NCBI GenBank assembly: GCA_039024375.1
Contig: JBCCQK010000358.1
Location: 1 to 8,964, forward strand
Reading direction: 5' to 3'
Length of the DNA stretch: 8,964 bases
DNA from: JAFMDF01 sp039024375
GTDB lineage: Bacteria > Bacteroidota > Bacteroidia > Chitinophagales > Saprospiraceae
Within the stretch, counting starts at the first letter, position 1. Every line of letters begins with the position of its first letter. A model generated the notes under the pieces. That model saw only the letters and a list, made by a program, of their open reading frames with translations. It was not told the DNA's origin and did no database searches. The position numbers were made by a program, and so were the translations under genes. Below, one piece after another: positions 1 to 6,885 of this stretch.

Positions 1-455
1 ATAAACATTTAATAATAATGACCCTTGCCGTCTTTTGTTTTGCGGCTTGCCAAACGGTTAACCCGCTCGGTGTAACCTACACTGGAGAGGATGCTCACAC
101 GACGGTTTCGCTCGAAATGACGAATGGAGAGACGGTTGAGGTTACAAAAGTTTCGAAAGGACCACTTGGACTTTACACGCGCATGGTACTGGTTGAAGAA
201 GACAATTTATACGACCCATTTTTTCCAGTGCTCGGACCTGATAGTGTTGCCCAATTCTATATCGGGGGTGAAACGGTGGAACGGATTGGCATGGACAACT
301 TTGAGCCCATTATTAAGAGGGAAATGGCCGATGCTACCCTCATCGTAGATAATTTGGGAAGAGAAGGATTCCGCTACGAAAATTTGTGGAGCATGGTGTA
401 TTATTATAACCGTCTAAAAACGGAATCTTTGGTAGAGCCAACGGTAAGCAATTAA
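1..455 (+). CDS. Small predicted lipoprotein of unknown function, 5' end cut by window edge
   Basis: The first ATG in the window is at 18, but the same frame is open to the left edge and reads K-H-L-I-I just before it. Together this makes a typical lipoprotein signal peptide: a basic residue, the hydrophobic run LIIMTLAVFCF, then the lipobox F-A-A-C. The real start therefore probably lies left of base 1, and the ATG at 18 is an internal Met. The lipidated Cys would be residue 11 counted from that Met. The residues after it (QTVNP) lack the acidic cluster of the Bacteroidota surface-export signal, so a periplasm-facing lipoprotein is more likely (inference). The mature part is about 135 residues, mixed beta-rich sequence with one aromatic stretch (SMVYYYN) near the end, and stops with TAA at 453-455. 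I do not recognise the family. It is followed by a 241-bp gap, so it need not share a transcript with tamB. Confidence 0.75.
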   Translation, partial: KHLIIMTLAVFCFAACQTVNPLGVTYTGEDAHTTVSLEMTNGETVEVTKVSKGPLGLYTRMVLVEEDNLYDPFFPVLGPDSVAQFYIGGETVERIGMDNFEPIIKREMADATLIVDNLGREGFRYENLWSMVYYYNRLKTESLVEPTVSN

Positions 456-533
456 CAAACTTTATTCGGTTTACGGCGTACCACTATCCAAACTCAAAAG
501 CGACCCTCTTAATTTTCCGTTAAATCCCTGTTT

Positions 534-572
534 TAGTAAACAATTATCCCTACTTTTCGGGTTTGTTTAGTA
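534..572. repeat. Imperfect inverted repeat / possible stem-loop
   Basis: The left arm TAGTAAACAA (534-543) pairs with the right arm TTGTTTAGTA (563-572) at 9 of 10 positions. Inside the 19-nt loop, CCC (548-550) can pair with GGG (559-561), which would extend the structure. There is no long T-tract directly after it, so a classical intrinsic terminator is not well supported. It could end the lipoprotein transcript, act as an operator for tamB, or be chance in AT-rich DNA. Confidence 0.35.
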
Positions 573-654
573 GGTAATTATTCTTTATACAAAAATGATG
601 AATATATTGAGGTATATTCGGTGTACAGCCTATCAGTAAAAATTAAAGAATAAG

Positions 655-662
655 TACTTTTG
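655..662 (+). promoter_or_regulatory. Candidate Bacteroidota -7 promoter box for tamB
   Basis: TACTTTTG matches the Bacteroidota -7 consensus TANNTTTG exactly and lies 34 nt before the GTG start of tamB, which would leave a leader of roughly 25-30 nt. No TTTG-like -33 element is present at the expected 19-20-nt spacing, so the assignment rests on one box and its position. Confidence 0.3.
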
Positions 663-696
663 CTGCTCAAAACCTTACTCAACTCGACGATTGTAG

Positions 697-3600
697 GTGG
701 AAGATGTGACTAAAAATACTGTCCCGCCCCGAGAAAAGCCTTCTTGGGGGAATAGACTTTTGAAAGTCTTGGGGTATAGTATTGCCACCATTATCGGACT
801 ATTTTTATTCCTCTATTTTTTACTCCAACTCGAAGTCGTTCAAAATTTTGCCCTGCGGAAAGGAACAGCCTATTTTTCCAAAGAATTAAAAACAACGGTC
901 ACCTTCAAACGTATTGGAATTGATTTTTTTGACAAACTAATTCTCGAAGACTTCTACGCCCAAGATTTTCATGGAGACACCTTGCTATACAGCCAAGCGT
1001 TAACCATTAATTTTAATACTAATCCACTCCGTTTAATCCAAAAAGAGCTTACGGTCGATGACCTCACGCTGGCTGGTGCCAAACTGTATATGCGTCGCTA
1101 TCCGAACGAACGGAAAGATGACATTGTACAACTGTTGGACAAATTGGGCGGAAATAAGAAAAAATTTACTACTAAGGCCCCGAGCAAACCGTTTTTTTTG
1201 GACGTCAATGCGCTGTATCTGAAAGATATTGAATTCATCAAAGACGATAGTGTCGGTGGAGAAGAGTTAAAAATAGCGTTAGCTTCGGGAGAAGTCTATG
1301 TGGATAGCTTGAACTTAGCCGAAAAGTTAGTCGTAGCTAAATCTGTCTGCCTTTCTCAACCTTACGTTACGCTAATCAATTTTCCTAAGAATCCACTAGC
1401 TCCACTTCCCGAAGATACCTTAAAAGTAGGCATCACACGTATTCAGTCAGCTATTCCGAAAACCACTAACAATAAAAAGTGGTTTGTCCAAATGGCGGAT
1501 TTGGAACTCACCGACGGCACGTTTATTCACCATAATTATCGAGCAGCTCCCGTCAAAACAACACGAACTGACCAAATTGATTACAACCACCTCAACGTTT
1601 ACGACATCAACATTGCAGCGGCCAATTTCACCATTCAAGATTGGGTCTTTTCGGGCGAGTCAAAACAGCTTTCGCTAAAAGAAAGTTCGGGTTTTGTGTT
1701 GGATAATCTTTCCGCCAAAGAAGCTACGATAACGCCCCGAAAAATCGAACTGTTTGGGATGTCTTTGGTAACGCCTTACAGCAAATTGGGTGATACGCTA
1801 ACGATGAAATTCCGTAAGTATCCCGACTTTCGAGACTACCCTAACAAGGTGTATATGAATGGACAATTCGATAAAGCTTACGTGGCGATTCGGGACATTA
1901 TGGCCTTTGCCCCCGCTTTGGAACGCAATACTTTTTTTAACCAAAACAAAAACGAAGTCATTTACATTGACGGTACGATGAAGGGGCGGGTCAACAATTT
2001 AAAAGGTCGAGATTTGGATTTGCGCTTAGGTAAAAGTGCCCGTTTGCGAGGAAATTTCAATTCCCGCAATCTGACCCAAAGCGATGAAACTTTTTTAAGT
2101 TTAAAATTGGACTATCTCTATACGAATATGCGCACACTGCGCCAGTTAATCCCCAATTTTAACCCACCCGAAAACTTTGACAAATTGGGCAAACTGCGCT
2201 TTACGGGGCGTTTTGATGGCTTTTTTAACGATTTCGTGGCCGACGGTAATCTCGAAACGGACTTGGGGGTAGCAGCGATGGACATGAACTTGAACTCCAA
2301 AGAGGGGCGCGAACAAGCGCAATATTCGGGACAATTATCACTCACGGACTTTGATTTGGCAAAATGGACGAGTAACCCCAATTTTGGTTTAGTTACTTTT
2401 AATTCACGAGTTTATGACGGTGTGGGCTTGACCCAAAGCACAGCCGACGCTAAATTGAAAGCTTCCATTGACCACTTCGAGTTCAAAGGATACGACTATA
2501 AGAACTTGAACATAGAAGGTATCATTAACAAAAATCTGTTCATCGGAGACTTTGGCATTAATGACCAAAACATTGATTTCCTATTCGACGGCACCATCAA
2601 CTTCGAGGAAAATATTCCCGTTTTCGATTTTAACGTGGACATCAATCGGGTCGATTTACAAGCCTTGAATCTGGCACCCGACGATTTGGTGGTGGCGGGA
2701 GACATTGACTTAAAAATTCGGGGTAACAACGTTAACGATTTACTAGGACGAGCAACACTATACGATTTAACTATCCTAAAAGATAAAAAAGAAACCTACC
2801 AAATTGACTCTTTAAAATTTACTTCGGCGGTTACAAGTAGTCGAAAAAAAGCGTGGCGCATCCATTCGGAATTGTTCAAAGCTTCACTAATCGGCGACTT
2901 TCAAGTAACGACGGTCGGAGAAGCTATTTTGCAGCATTTGGAACGCAATTTCACGGGCTACGCCAACCGATTTAACATTCGTAGCAAAGGAGATACAACG
3001 GTTATAGCCAATGAATTTGATTTAAAATTAGCAGTTTTTGACAGCAAAAACTTTACGTATTTGTTAGACAAGCAGCTAGATACGTTGCGAGACGTAAATT
3101 TCCATACCTATTTCGATTTTGCCAAAGATAGCCTAGTGGCCGACTTAGAAATACCTACTTTTAAATACGGAAATGTTCGTACGAAGAAAGTGAAATTGGT
3201 CACGGGAGGTGGCAAGAAGCAGGGCAAAGTGGACTTTTCGGTGCAAAATACCCAAGTGGGCAATTTAACCTTTGACTACGTTTCCCTACTGACTTATCTG
3301 GATAACGATGAAGCTTTTTTCAATCTAAACGCCGCCGACCTCACTAACGAATTGGACAAACTCAATTTAGAAGGTCAATTTTCTATTGATGGCGACCAAT
3401 TCATCATTGCCTTATCCCCTTCCAACTTGGTCATTCTCAATACGGTTTGGCAAATTGAAGAAGATAATTATCTGCAAATTGGGAAGAATTTTATCAAAAC
3501 CCAGAATTTTCAAATGACGCAAGGCGACCAGCGAGTGGCGCTAACGAGTATTTTGGATAAGGGCTTGTTTTTAGAAGTAGAAGGGTTCAATGCTAACTAT

Positions 3601-5640
3601 ATCGACCACGTTTGGGACTTCGACAAACTAGACTTTGAAGGTCAATACGCTTTAGACTTAAATATCGGTGACCTCTTTACCCTCGAAGACATTCAATTGG
3701 ACATCGTGGCCGACAGTTTTAACATCAATTGGGACAATTACGGCCAATTAAGCTTGAACGCCAAAGCCGCCAACATCAAAAGCCCCGTCGATATTCGATT
3801 GACTACTAAAAACCAAGACCGTTGGTTGGAACTCACTGGTTTTTACAATCCACCCAATATCAACATCTCCCCCCGAACGCTCGAAACGAGTCCGAACTAC
3901 GTAGATTTAAACGTTAACATCAATAAGTTCCCGTTGCATTTGGCGGAGTACTTCGTCCGCAGTGGCATCTCGGGCACCTACGGCAATATCGACGCCAAAC
4001 TGTCTTTAGACGGTGTACTGAGTGACCCCAATTTGGACGGGGTCATTCGGGTATATGATGGTGGCACTTTGCTGGAATACACCAATACTAAATACACCAT
4101 CAAGGACGAAATCGTTCGGATGAATAACGAGTTCATGTTAGATGCGACGGGCGGTACAATTTACGACGAAGCGGGAAATAGTGCGAAGATAACGGGCGGT
4201 ATCACCCACCAATTTTTCAACAAATTAGCCCTTGATTGTCGAGTAGAATCCGACCTTTTCACCGTCATCAATACCACCAAAGCCGACAATGAAGTGTATT
4301 ACGGTAAAGGTATTGGCAAGGGTAATTTATACTTCTCAGGGAATTTCAACCAGACGAATATTAACATCAAAGCCACTACTGCCCGTGGCACTCGCATATC
4401 CATCCCCGTTTCGGGCGATAGCGAAGTGGAAGAAGTCAGCTTTATCCGTTTTGAACACAGAGAAGAGCCAACGGAAACAAGTGAAGAGTCCACTACTTCC
4501 AACGAAATCACGGGCATTAACCTGCACCTAGAATTGGAGATGACCGACGCCGCCGAAGTCCTGCTAATTTTTGACGAACAGGCAGGTGACATCATGAGAG
4601 GAACGGGCAACGGCAACATCAAAATGGACATGACTCGTAGTGGGGACATTACGATGTACGGCAACTACGAAATTGACCAAGGGGAATATCTCTTCACACT
4701 GATGAATGTGGTCAATAAACCTTTTATCGTCAAGCGGGGCGGGACTATCAATTGGACGGGTGACCCTTATAATGCCATCATCAACATCGAAGCGGATTAC
4801 AAAGCCCTCAGTACTTCGCCCTATAATTTCATACTGGAATACCTCAACGACGAAGAAGTCCGAGTGGAAGCCCGAACGTCCACCGCCGTTGATTTAACCA
4901 TGGGGCTGACAGGGCAATTATTGAAGCCAAACATCAGTTTCAATCTAGATTTTCCCAATCTGACGGGAGAGATTAAAAACTACACAGATAACAAAATTAG
5001 GTCCATCAAACTCGACCAAAATGCGTTGAACACACAGGTATTAGGATTGATTCTATTCGGCGGCTTCTTACCTTCCAATCAAGGCACTTTACTAGCTGGG
5101 CGGCAATCGCAACTAGCCATCAACACGCTCAGCGAGCTGTTATCCAATCAGTTATCTATTTACCTAACTGAACTGTTCGCTCAAGGCCTATCCAACAATG
5201 ATTTCTTAGAAATCGAAGATTTTGACGTTAACTACAACCAATACGACGCCGCTGCGATTGACAATCCCAACGATTTGGCGACGGGCCACGAGTTCTCCAT
5301 CAACCCCAAAATTCGCCTCAAAGACCGCTGGGTATTCAACATTGCGGGCAAAGCCAATTTGGGTGGCGGCTACGTTGTCAATAACAACAGCGATGCCCTC
5401 GTTACGGGCGACGTTGTCATCGAATACGAATTAACCAGAGATCGTCGCCTAAAAATTCGCGGCTACTACAAAAACGAACCCGAAATCCTCGGCGGGCGGC
5501 GCAATAACGCAGGAGTAGGTCTATCCTTCCGCAAAGAGTTTAACGGTTTCGAAGAACTGTTTTCGTTCCTCAAACGCTCATCGGCAAGTCCAACGACGGA
5601 AACGAGTCAGAGAGAAAGTGGTAGTGGCAGATGGCAGTAG
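697..5640 (+). CDS. tamB: TamB-type translocation and assembly module protein (DUF490 C-terminus), AsmA-like
   Basis: The product is 1647 residues. A short cytoplasmic N-terminus is followed by one membrane anchor (about residues 24-45) and then a very long periplasmic body of alternating beta-rich repeats, as expected for the AsmA/TamB bridge proteins. The C-terminal TamB (DUF490) domain covers roughly the last 450 residues. Its recognisable blocks are GGTINWTGDPY (1348-1358) and the closing GGRRNNAGVGLSFRKEF (about 1599-1615). TamB proteins work with TamA/BamA-type barrels in outer-membrane protein insertion and also in phospholipid transfer between membranes; this is family knowledge. A low-complexity acidic, Ser/Thr-rich segment (1239-1269) interrupts the start of the C-terminal domain. 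The tail (about 1627-1647) is also low complexity and is encoded partly by a 6/7-nt repeat. The start is GTG at 697: an in-frame TAG sits directly upstream (694-696), ATG at 704 is out of frame, and GTG at 706 is the only close alternative. No TamA/BamA gene is in view. Confidence 0.93.
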   Translation: MEDVTKNTVPPREKPSWGNRLLKVLGYSIATIIGLFLFLYFLLQLEVVQNFALRKGTAYFSKELKTTVTFKRIGIDFFDKLILEDFYAQDFHGDTLLYSQALTINFNTNPLRLIQKELTVDDLTLAGAKLYMRRYPNERKDDIVQLLDKLGGNKKKFTTKAPSKPFFLDVNALYLKDIEFIKDDSVGGEELKIALASGEVYVDSLNLAEKLVVAKSVCLSQPYVTLINFPKNPLAPLPEDTLKVGITRIQSAIPKTTNNKKWFVQMADLELTDGTFIHHNYRAAPVKTTRTDQIDYNHLNVYDINIAAANFTIQDWVFSGESKQLSLKESSGFVLDNLSAKEATITPRKIELFGMSLVTPYSKLGDTLTMKFRKYPDFRDYPNKVYMNGQFDKAYVAIRDIMAFAPALERNTFFNQNKNEVIYIDGTMKGRVNNLKGRDLDLRLGKSARLRGNFNSRNLTQSDETFLSLKLDYLYTNMRTLRQLIPNFNPPENFDKLGKLRFTGRFDGFFNDFVADGNLETDLGVAAMDMNLNSKEGREQAQYSGQLSLTDFDLAKWTSNPNFGLVTFNSRVYDGVGLTQSTADAKLKASIDHFEFKGYDYKNLNIEGIINKNLFIGDFGINDQNIDFLFDGTINFEENIPVFDFNVDINRVDLQALNLAPDDLVVAGDIDLKIRGNNVNDLLGRATLYDLTILKDKKETYQIDSLKFTSAVTSSRKKAWRIHSELFKASLIGDFQVTTVGEAILQHLERNFTGYANRFNIRSKGDTTVIANEFDLKLAVFDSKNFTYLLDKQLDTLRDVNFHTYFDFAKDSLVADLEIPTFKYGNVRTKKVKLVTGGGKKQGKVDFSVQNTQVGNLTFDYVSLLTYLDNDEAFFNLNAADLTNELDKLNLEGQFSIDGDQFIIALSPSNLVILNTVWQIEEDNYLQIGKNFIKTQNFQMTQGDQRVALTSILDKGLFLEVEGFNANYIDHVWDFDKLDFEGQYALDLNIGDLFTLEDIQLDIVADSFNINWDNYGQLSLNAKAANIKSPVDIRLTTKNQDRWLELTGFYNPPNINISPRTLETSPNYVDLNVNINKFPLHLAEYFVRSGISGTYGNIDAKLSLDGVLSDPNLDGVIRVYDGGTLLEYTNTKYTIKDEIVRMNNEFMLDATGGTIYDEAGNSAKITGGITHQFFNKLALDCRVESDLFTVINTTKADNEVYYGKGIGKGNLYFSGNFNQTNINIKATTARGTRISIPVSGDSEVEEVSFIRFEHREEPTETSEESTTSNEITGINLHLELEMTDAAEVLLIFDEQAGDIMRGTGNGNIKMDMTRSGDITMYGNYEIDQGEYLFTLMNVVNKPFIVKRGGTINWTGDPYNAIINIEADYKALSTSPYNFILEYLNDEEVRVEARTSTAVDLTMGLTGQLLKPNISFNLDFPNLTGEIKNYTDNKIRSIKLDQNALNTQVLGLILFGGFLPSNQGTLLAGRQSQLAINTLSELLSNQLSIYLTELFAQGLSNNDFLEIEDFDVNYNQYDAAAIDNPNDLATGHEFSINPKIRLKDRWVFNIAGKANLGGGYVVNNNSDALVTGDVVIEYELTRDRRLKIRGYYKNEPEILGGRRNNAGVGLSFRKEFNGFEELFSFLKRSSASPTTETSQRESGSGRWQ

Positions 5641-5667
5641 CAGATGGCAGTGGCAGTAGCAGTGGCA
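5618..5667 (+). repeat. Degenerate 6/7-nt tandem repeat spanning the tamB stop codon
   Basis: Eight consecutive units fill 50 bp: GTGGTA, GTGGCA, GATGGCA, GTAGCA, GATGGCA, GTGGCA, GTAGCA, GTGGCA. The TAG stop of tamB (5638-5640) is formed inside the fourth unit, so the last residues of TamB (SGSGRWQ) are repeat-encoded. Six-nt units keep frame while the 7-nt units shift it, so a change in unit number could alter the tail or the stop used. Confidence 0.7.
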
Positions 5668-5688
5668 AAATCCAAAGGGAAATCGTCA

Positions 5689-5724
5689 ACGTCTAGTTCT
5701 ATGTTCCTAAAAAATCCGTGTTAC
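5689..5724 (+). repeat. 36-bp direct repeat, copy 1
   Basis: It matches 5889-5924 at 30 of 36 positions without gaps, with an unbroken 22-bp identical core at 5702-5723 that begins TGTTCC and ends CCGTGTTA. The partner lies exactly 200 bp downstream. A partial third relative occurs at 5777-5793 (GTCTAAATCCGTTGTCC), matching 14 of 17 positions of 5891-5907. Confidence 0.75.
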
Positions 5725-5888
5725 AGAAAGTAGCCGTAAGCAATAGCAGTCAAAAACCTATAACCCAACAGTCAATGTCTAAATCCGTTGTCCACGTCAA
5801 CATCAAGCAAAGTATCCGTTGTCAAAAAACAAAGGACTGAATTTATCTATCAAAAATAGAAGTCAAGACCTCAAGAACCAATCCGCCG

Positions 5889-5924
5889 ACATCTAAATCG
5901 GTGTTCCTAAAAAATCCGTGTTAT
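5889..5924 (+). repeat. 36-bp direct repeat, copy 2
   Basis: This is the partner of 5689-5724, with the identical core at 5902-5923. Within this copy the motif also repeats: TAAATCGGTGTT (5894-5905) is followed by a related AAATCCGTGTT (5912-5922), giving a short tandem look. A short inverted repeat, CCGA (5886-5889) with TCGG (5898-5901), overlaps its left side. Function is unknown; it looks like an interspersed intergenic repeat. Confidence 0.75.
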
Positions 5925-5995
5925 AAAAATCAAGTAGCAGTCGTGAATATCCCGAAAAACCCCATTCGCCCCATGAACCTTATCAACCGTATTCA

Positions 5996-6043
5996 CCTCA
6001 TCACCTTATTCTCTTATCCCCTCATCATCTTATCCCCTTACTC
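5996..6043 (-). repeat. Two-copy 24-bp pyrimidine-rich tandem repeat at the lrp 3' end
   Basis: Copies 5996-6019 and 6020-6043 agree at 19 of 24 positions; on the - strand they read as purine-rich units with the core ATAAGRTGATGAGG. The second copy includes the TAA stop of the Lrp gene (6040-6038). The surrounding DNA from about 5969 is strongly strand-biased, C/T on + and G/A on -. Confidence 0.55.
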
Positions 6044-6505
6044 ACCAAACGGCACATTCCGCTTAAACGCACACCCAAAATCAATAATCGACTCCGTTTT
6101 CTGCACCCCTTTAATGTGGTCAATTTTCTCATAAAGCAACTCTCGCATATGCTGATTCGTTTTGGCAACGACCCTAATATACAGCGTATAACTGCCCGTG
6201 ATGTAGTAACACTCAATCACTTCGGGGATTCGCTTGAGCGCCGCAATGACCTCGTTAGAATCAGCATCTTCTTTTAGCACCAAGCCCGTGAAAGTCCCCC
6301 AATCAAAGCCTAATTTACGTTGGTCAATCACGACCGTCGTACCCAACAGCACTTTGAGTTCTTTCATGCGCATGACTCGTTGGTGAACCATCGTATTGGA
6401 AATCCCGAGTTCAGTAGCAATGGTGGAAAAAGGCTTTTTGCCGTCTTTTTCGAGGGCTTTGAGGATGCGTTTGTCGTAGGCGTCGAGTAGGTCGGTGGAT
6501 TGCAT
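6038..6505 (-). CDS. Lrp/AsnC-family transcriptional regulator
   Basis: The product is 155 residues, the usual length for the family. The N-terminal winged helix-turn-helix spans about residues 5-60, with the HTH around 25-48 (FSTIATELGISNTMVHQRV). The C-terminal ligand-binding RAM domain follows from about 70 to 145. Lrp/AsnC proteins form dimers and octamers and control amino-acid metabolism and transport genes in response to amino acids (family knowledge). The RAM turn that often reads G-D-Y-D reads G104-S-Y-T107 here, so acidic residues common in the ligand pocket region are absent; this variant may be normal for Bacteroidota members. The ATG at 6505-6503 gives the standard N-terminus. 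The gene lies 41 nt downstream of xisI on the same strand, so it may be read from the xisH promoter or from its own, and the gap contains palindromes that suit self-regulation. A nearby plausible target is the amino-acid permease at 7419-8702. The ligand cannot be told. Confidence 0.93.
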   Translation of the reverse strand: MQSTDLLDAYDKRILKALEKDGKKPFSTIATELGISNTMVHQRVMRMKELKVLLGTTVVIDQRKLGFDWGTFTGLVLKEDADSNEVIAALKRIPEVIECYYITGSYTLYIRVVAKTNQHMRELLYEKIDHIKGVQKTESIIDFGCAFKRNVPFGE

Positions 6506-6520
6506 TAAAAAGAAGGTTAT

Positions 6521-6548
6521 TTCAATTGAATATTTTTCACCAAATATT
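6521..6548 (-). promoter_or_regulatory. Possible Lrp operator: palindrome pair upstream of lrp
   Basis: TTCAATTGAA (6521-6530) is a perfect 10-bp palindrome. Overlapping its end, AATATT (6529-6534) and AATATT (6543-6548) form an inverted repeat with an 8-nt spacer. Both sit in the 41-nt gap just before the lrp ATG. AT-rich palindromes are the usual sites for Lrp/AsnC proteins, which often repress themselves. The assignment is inference from position and symmetry. Confidence 0.35.
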
Positions 6549-6885
6549 AAGCTACTGCGTACTCTGAGAATGACCGCAATTTAGGCGATAAATATCCTAA
6601 GACTATATCCTTCTTGTTCACCCCGCTATCTACCAAAATTTGCGGTACATCAATATCGGTTTTATCTTCATATATCCAGACCTTTCCATTTTTGATTTCG
6701 ACATGAAAAACAATGGCGTGGACAAACAACTGGTTTACCCAACCCATTTTCAACAGTAAAAAATCTGTTTTACTTTCATTAATGGTTAGATGTCCTTTCA
6801 AACCACTTGCTTGACTGTTTTGAATATCTAATCGCTCTTTGAAAAACTTCGAGAGAAGTTGTTGATAATTTTTTAGTGTATCCAT
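6547..6885 (-). CDS. xisI: XisI-family protein (fdxN element excision controlling factor type)
   Basis: The product is 112 residues, the normal length of XisI proteins. I recognise the family from the order of its conserved stretches: the central M-G-W (47-49), H61-V-E-I-K-N-G-K-V-W-I71 on the central strands, and the C-terminal run D-I-V-L-G-Y (93-98) to S-P (100-101) and F-S-E-Y-A-V (106-111). XisI was named in Anabaena, where with XisH it is needed for excision of the fdxN element by the XisF recombinase; its biochemical role is not settled. The ATG at 6885-6883 lies inside the last codons of xisH, a 13-nt overlap that points to translational coupling and joint action of the two products. 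No XisF-type recombinase is in the window, so an excision role here is not supported. The family call is firm; the function is open. Confidence 0.9.
   Translation of the reverse strand: MDTLKNYQQLLSKFFKERLDIQNSQASGLKGHLTINESKTDFLLLKMGWVNQLFVHAIVFHVEIKNGKVWIYEDKTDIDVPQILVDSGVNKKDIVLGYLSPKLRSFSEYAVA

Larger units (their letters stand above)
456..696. other. Spacer between the lipoprotein gene and tamB
   Basis: This AT-rich 241-bp gap has no coding frame that I can support. It contains an imperfect inverted repeat at 534-572 and, near its right end, a match to the Bacteroidota -7 promoter box (655-662). Both are listed separately. Nothing resembling a tRNA, riboswitch core or open frame was seen. 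Confidence 0.6.
5641..6037. other. Repeat-rich region between convergent tamB and lrp ends
   Basis: This 397-bp stretch lies between two converging genes. It holds the end of the 6/7-nt repeat, a pair of 36-bp direct repeats 200 bp apart, further degenerate copies of an ATCCGTTGTC motif (5783-5792 and 5814-5823), and a pyrimidine-rich 24-bp tandem duplication at its right end. Two short hairpins (arms 5816-5822/5829-5835 and 5846-5850/5856-5860) are too weak to call as terminators. No frame here looks like a conserved protein. Confidence 0.6.

Noticed and set aside
2118..2381. 87-codon - strand frame inside tamB
   Set aside because: It is antisense to a well-formed TamB frame and shows no signal, motif or plausible start context.
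4299..4664. 121-codon - strand frame inside tamB
   Set aside because: It is antisense to a conserved part of TamB and is low in complexity (S, M, P, L rich), so it is a shadow of the real gene.
5816..5835. Hairpin CCGTTGT / ACAAAGG as a terminator
   Set aside because: The 7-bp stem has one mismatch and no T-tract. Such structures are expected by chance in this repeat-rich gap.
5846..5860. Hairpin TCTAT-CAAAA-ATAGA as a terminator for tamB
   Set aside because: A 5-bp A/T-rich stem with no following T-tract is too weak, and it lies over 200 bp after the stop.
5689..5924. CRISPR array
   Set aside because: There are only two good copies 200 bp apart with decayed flanks and no regular spacers. 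No cas gene is present.
5689..5924. Attachment-site repeats of an integrated or fdxN-like element
   Set aside because: The DNA between the copies holds no gene and the repeats do not bracket xisHI, so they cannot be borders of an element carrying it.
5901..6134. 77-codon + strand frame in the tamB-lrp gap
   Set aside because: It begins inside the direct repeat, runs through the 24-bp duplication, then crosses the lrp gene antisense. Its composition follows the repeats and it resembles no family I know.
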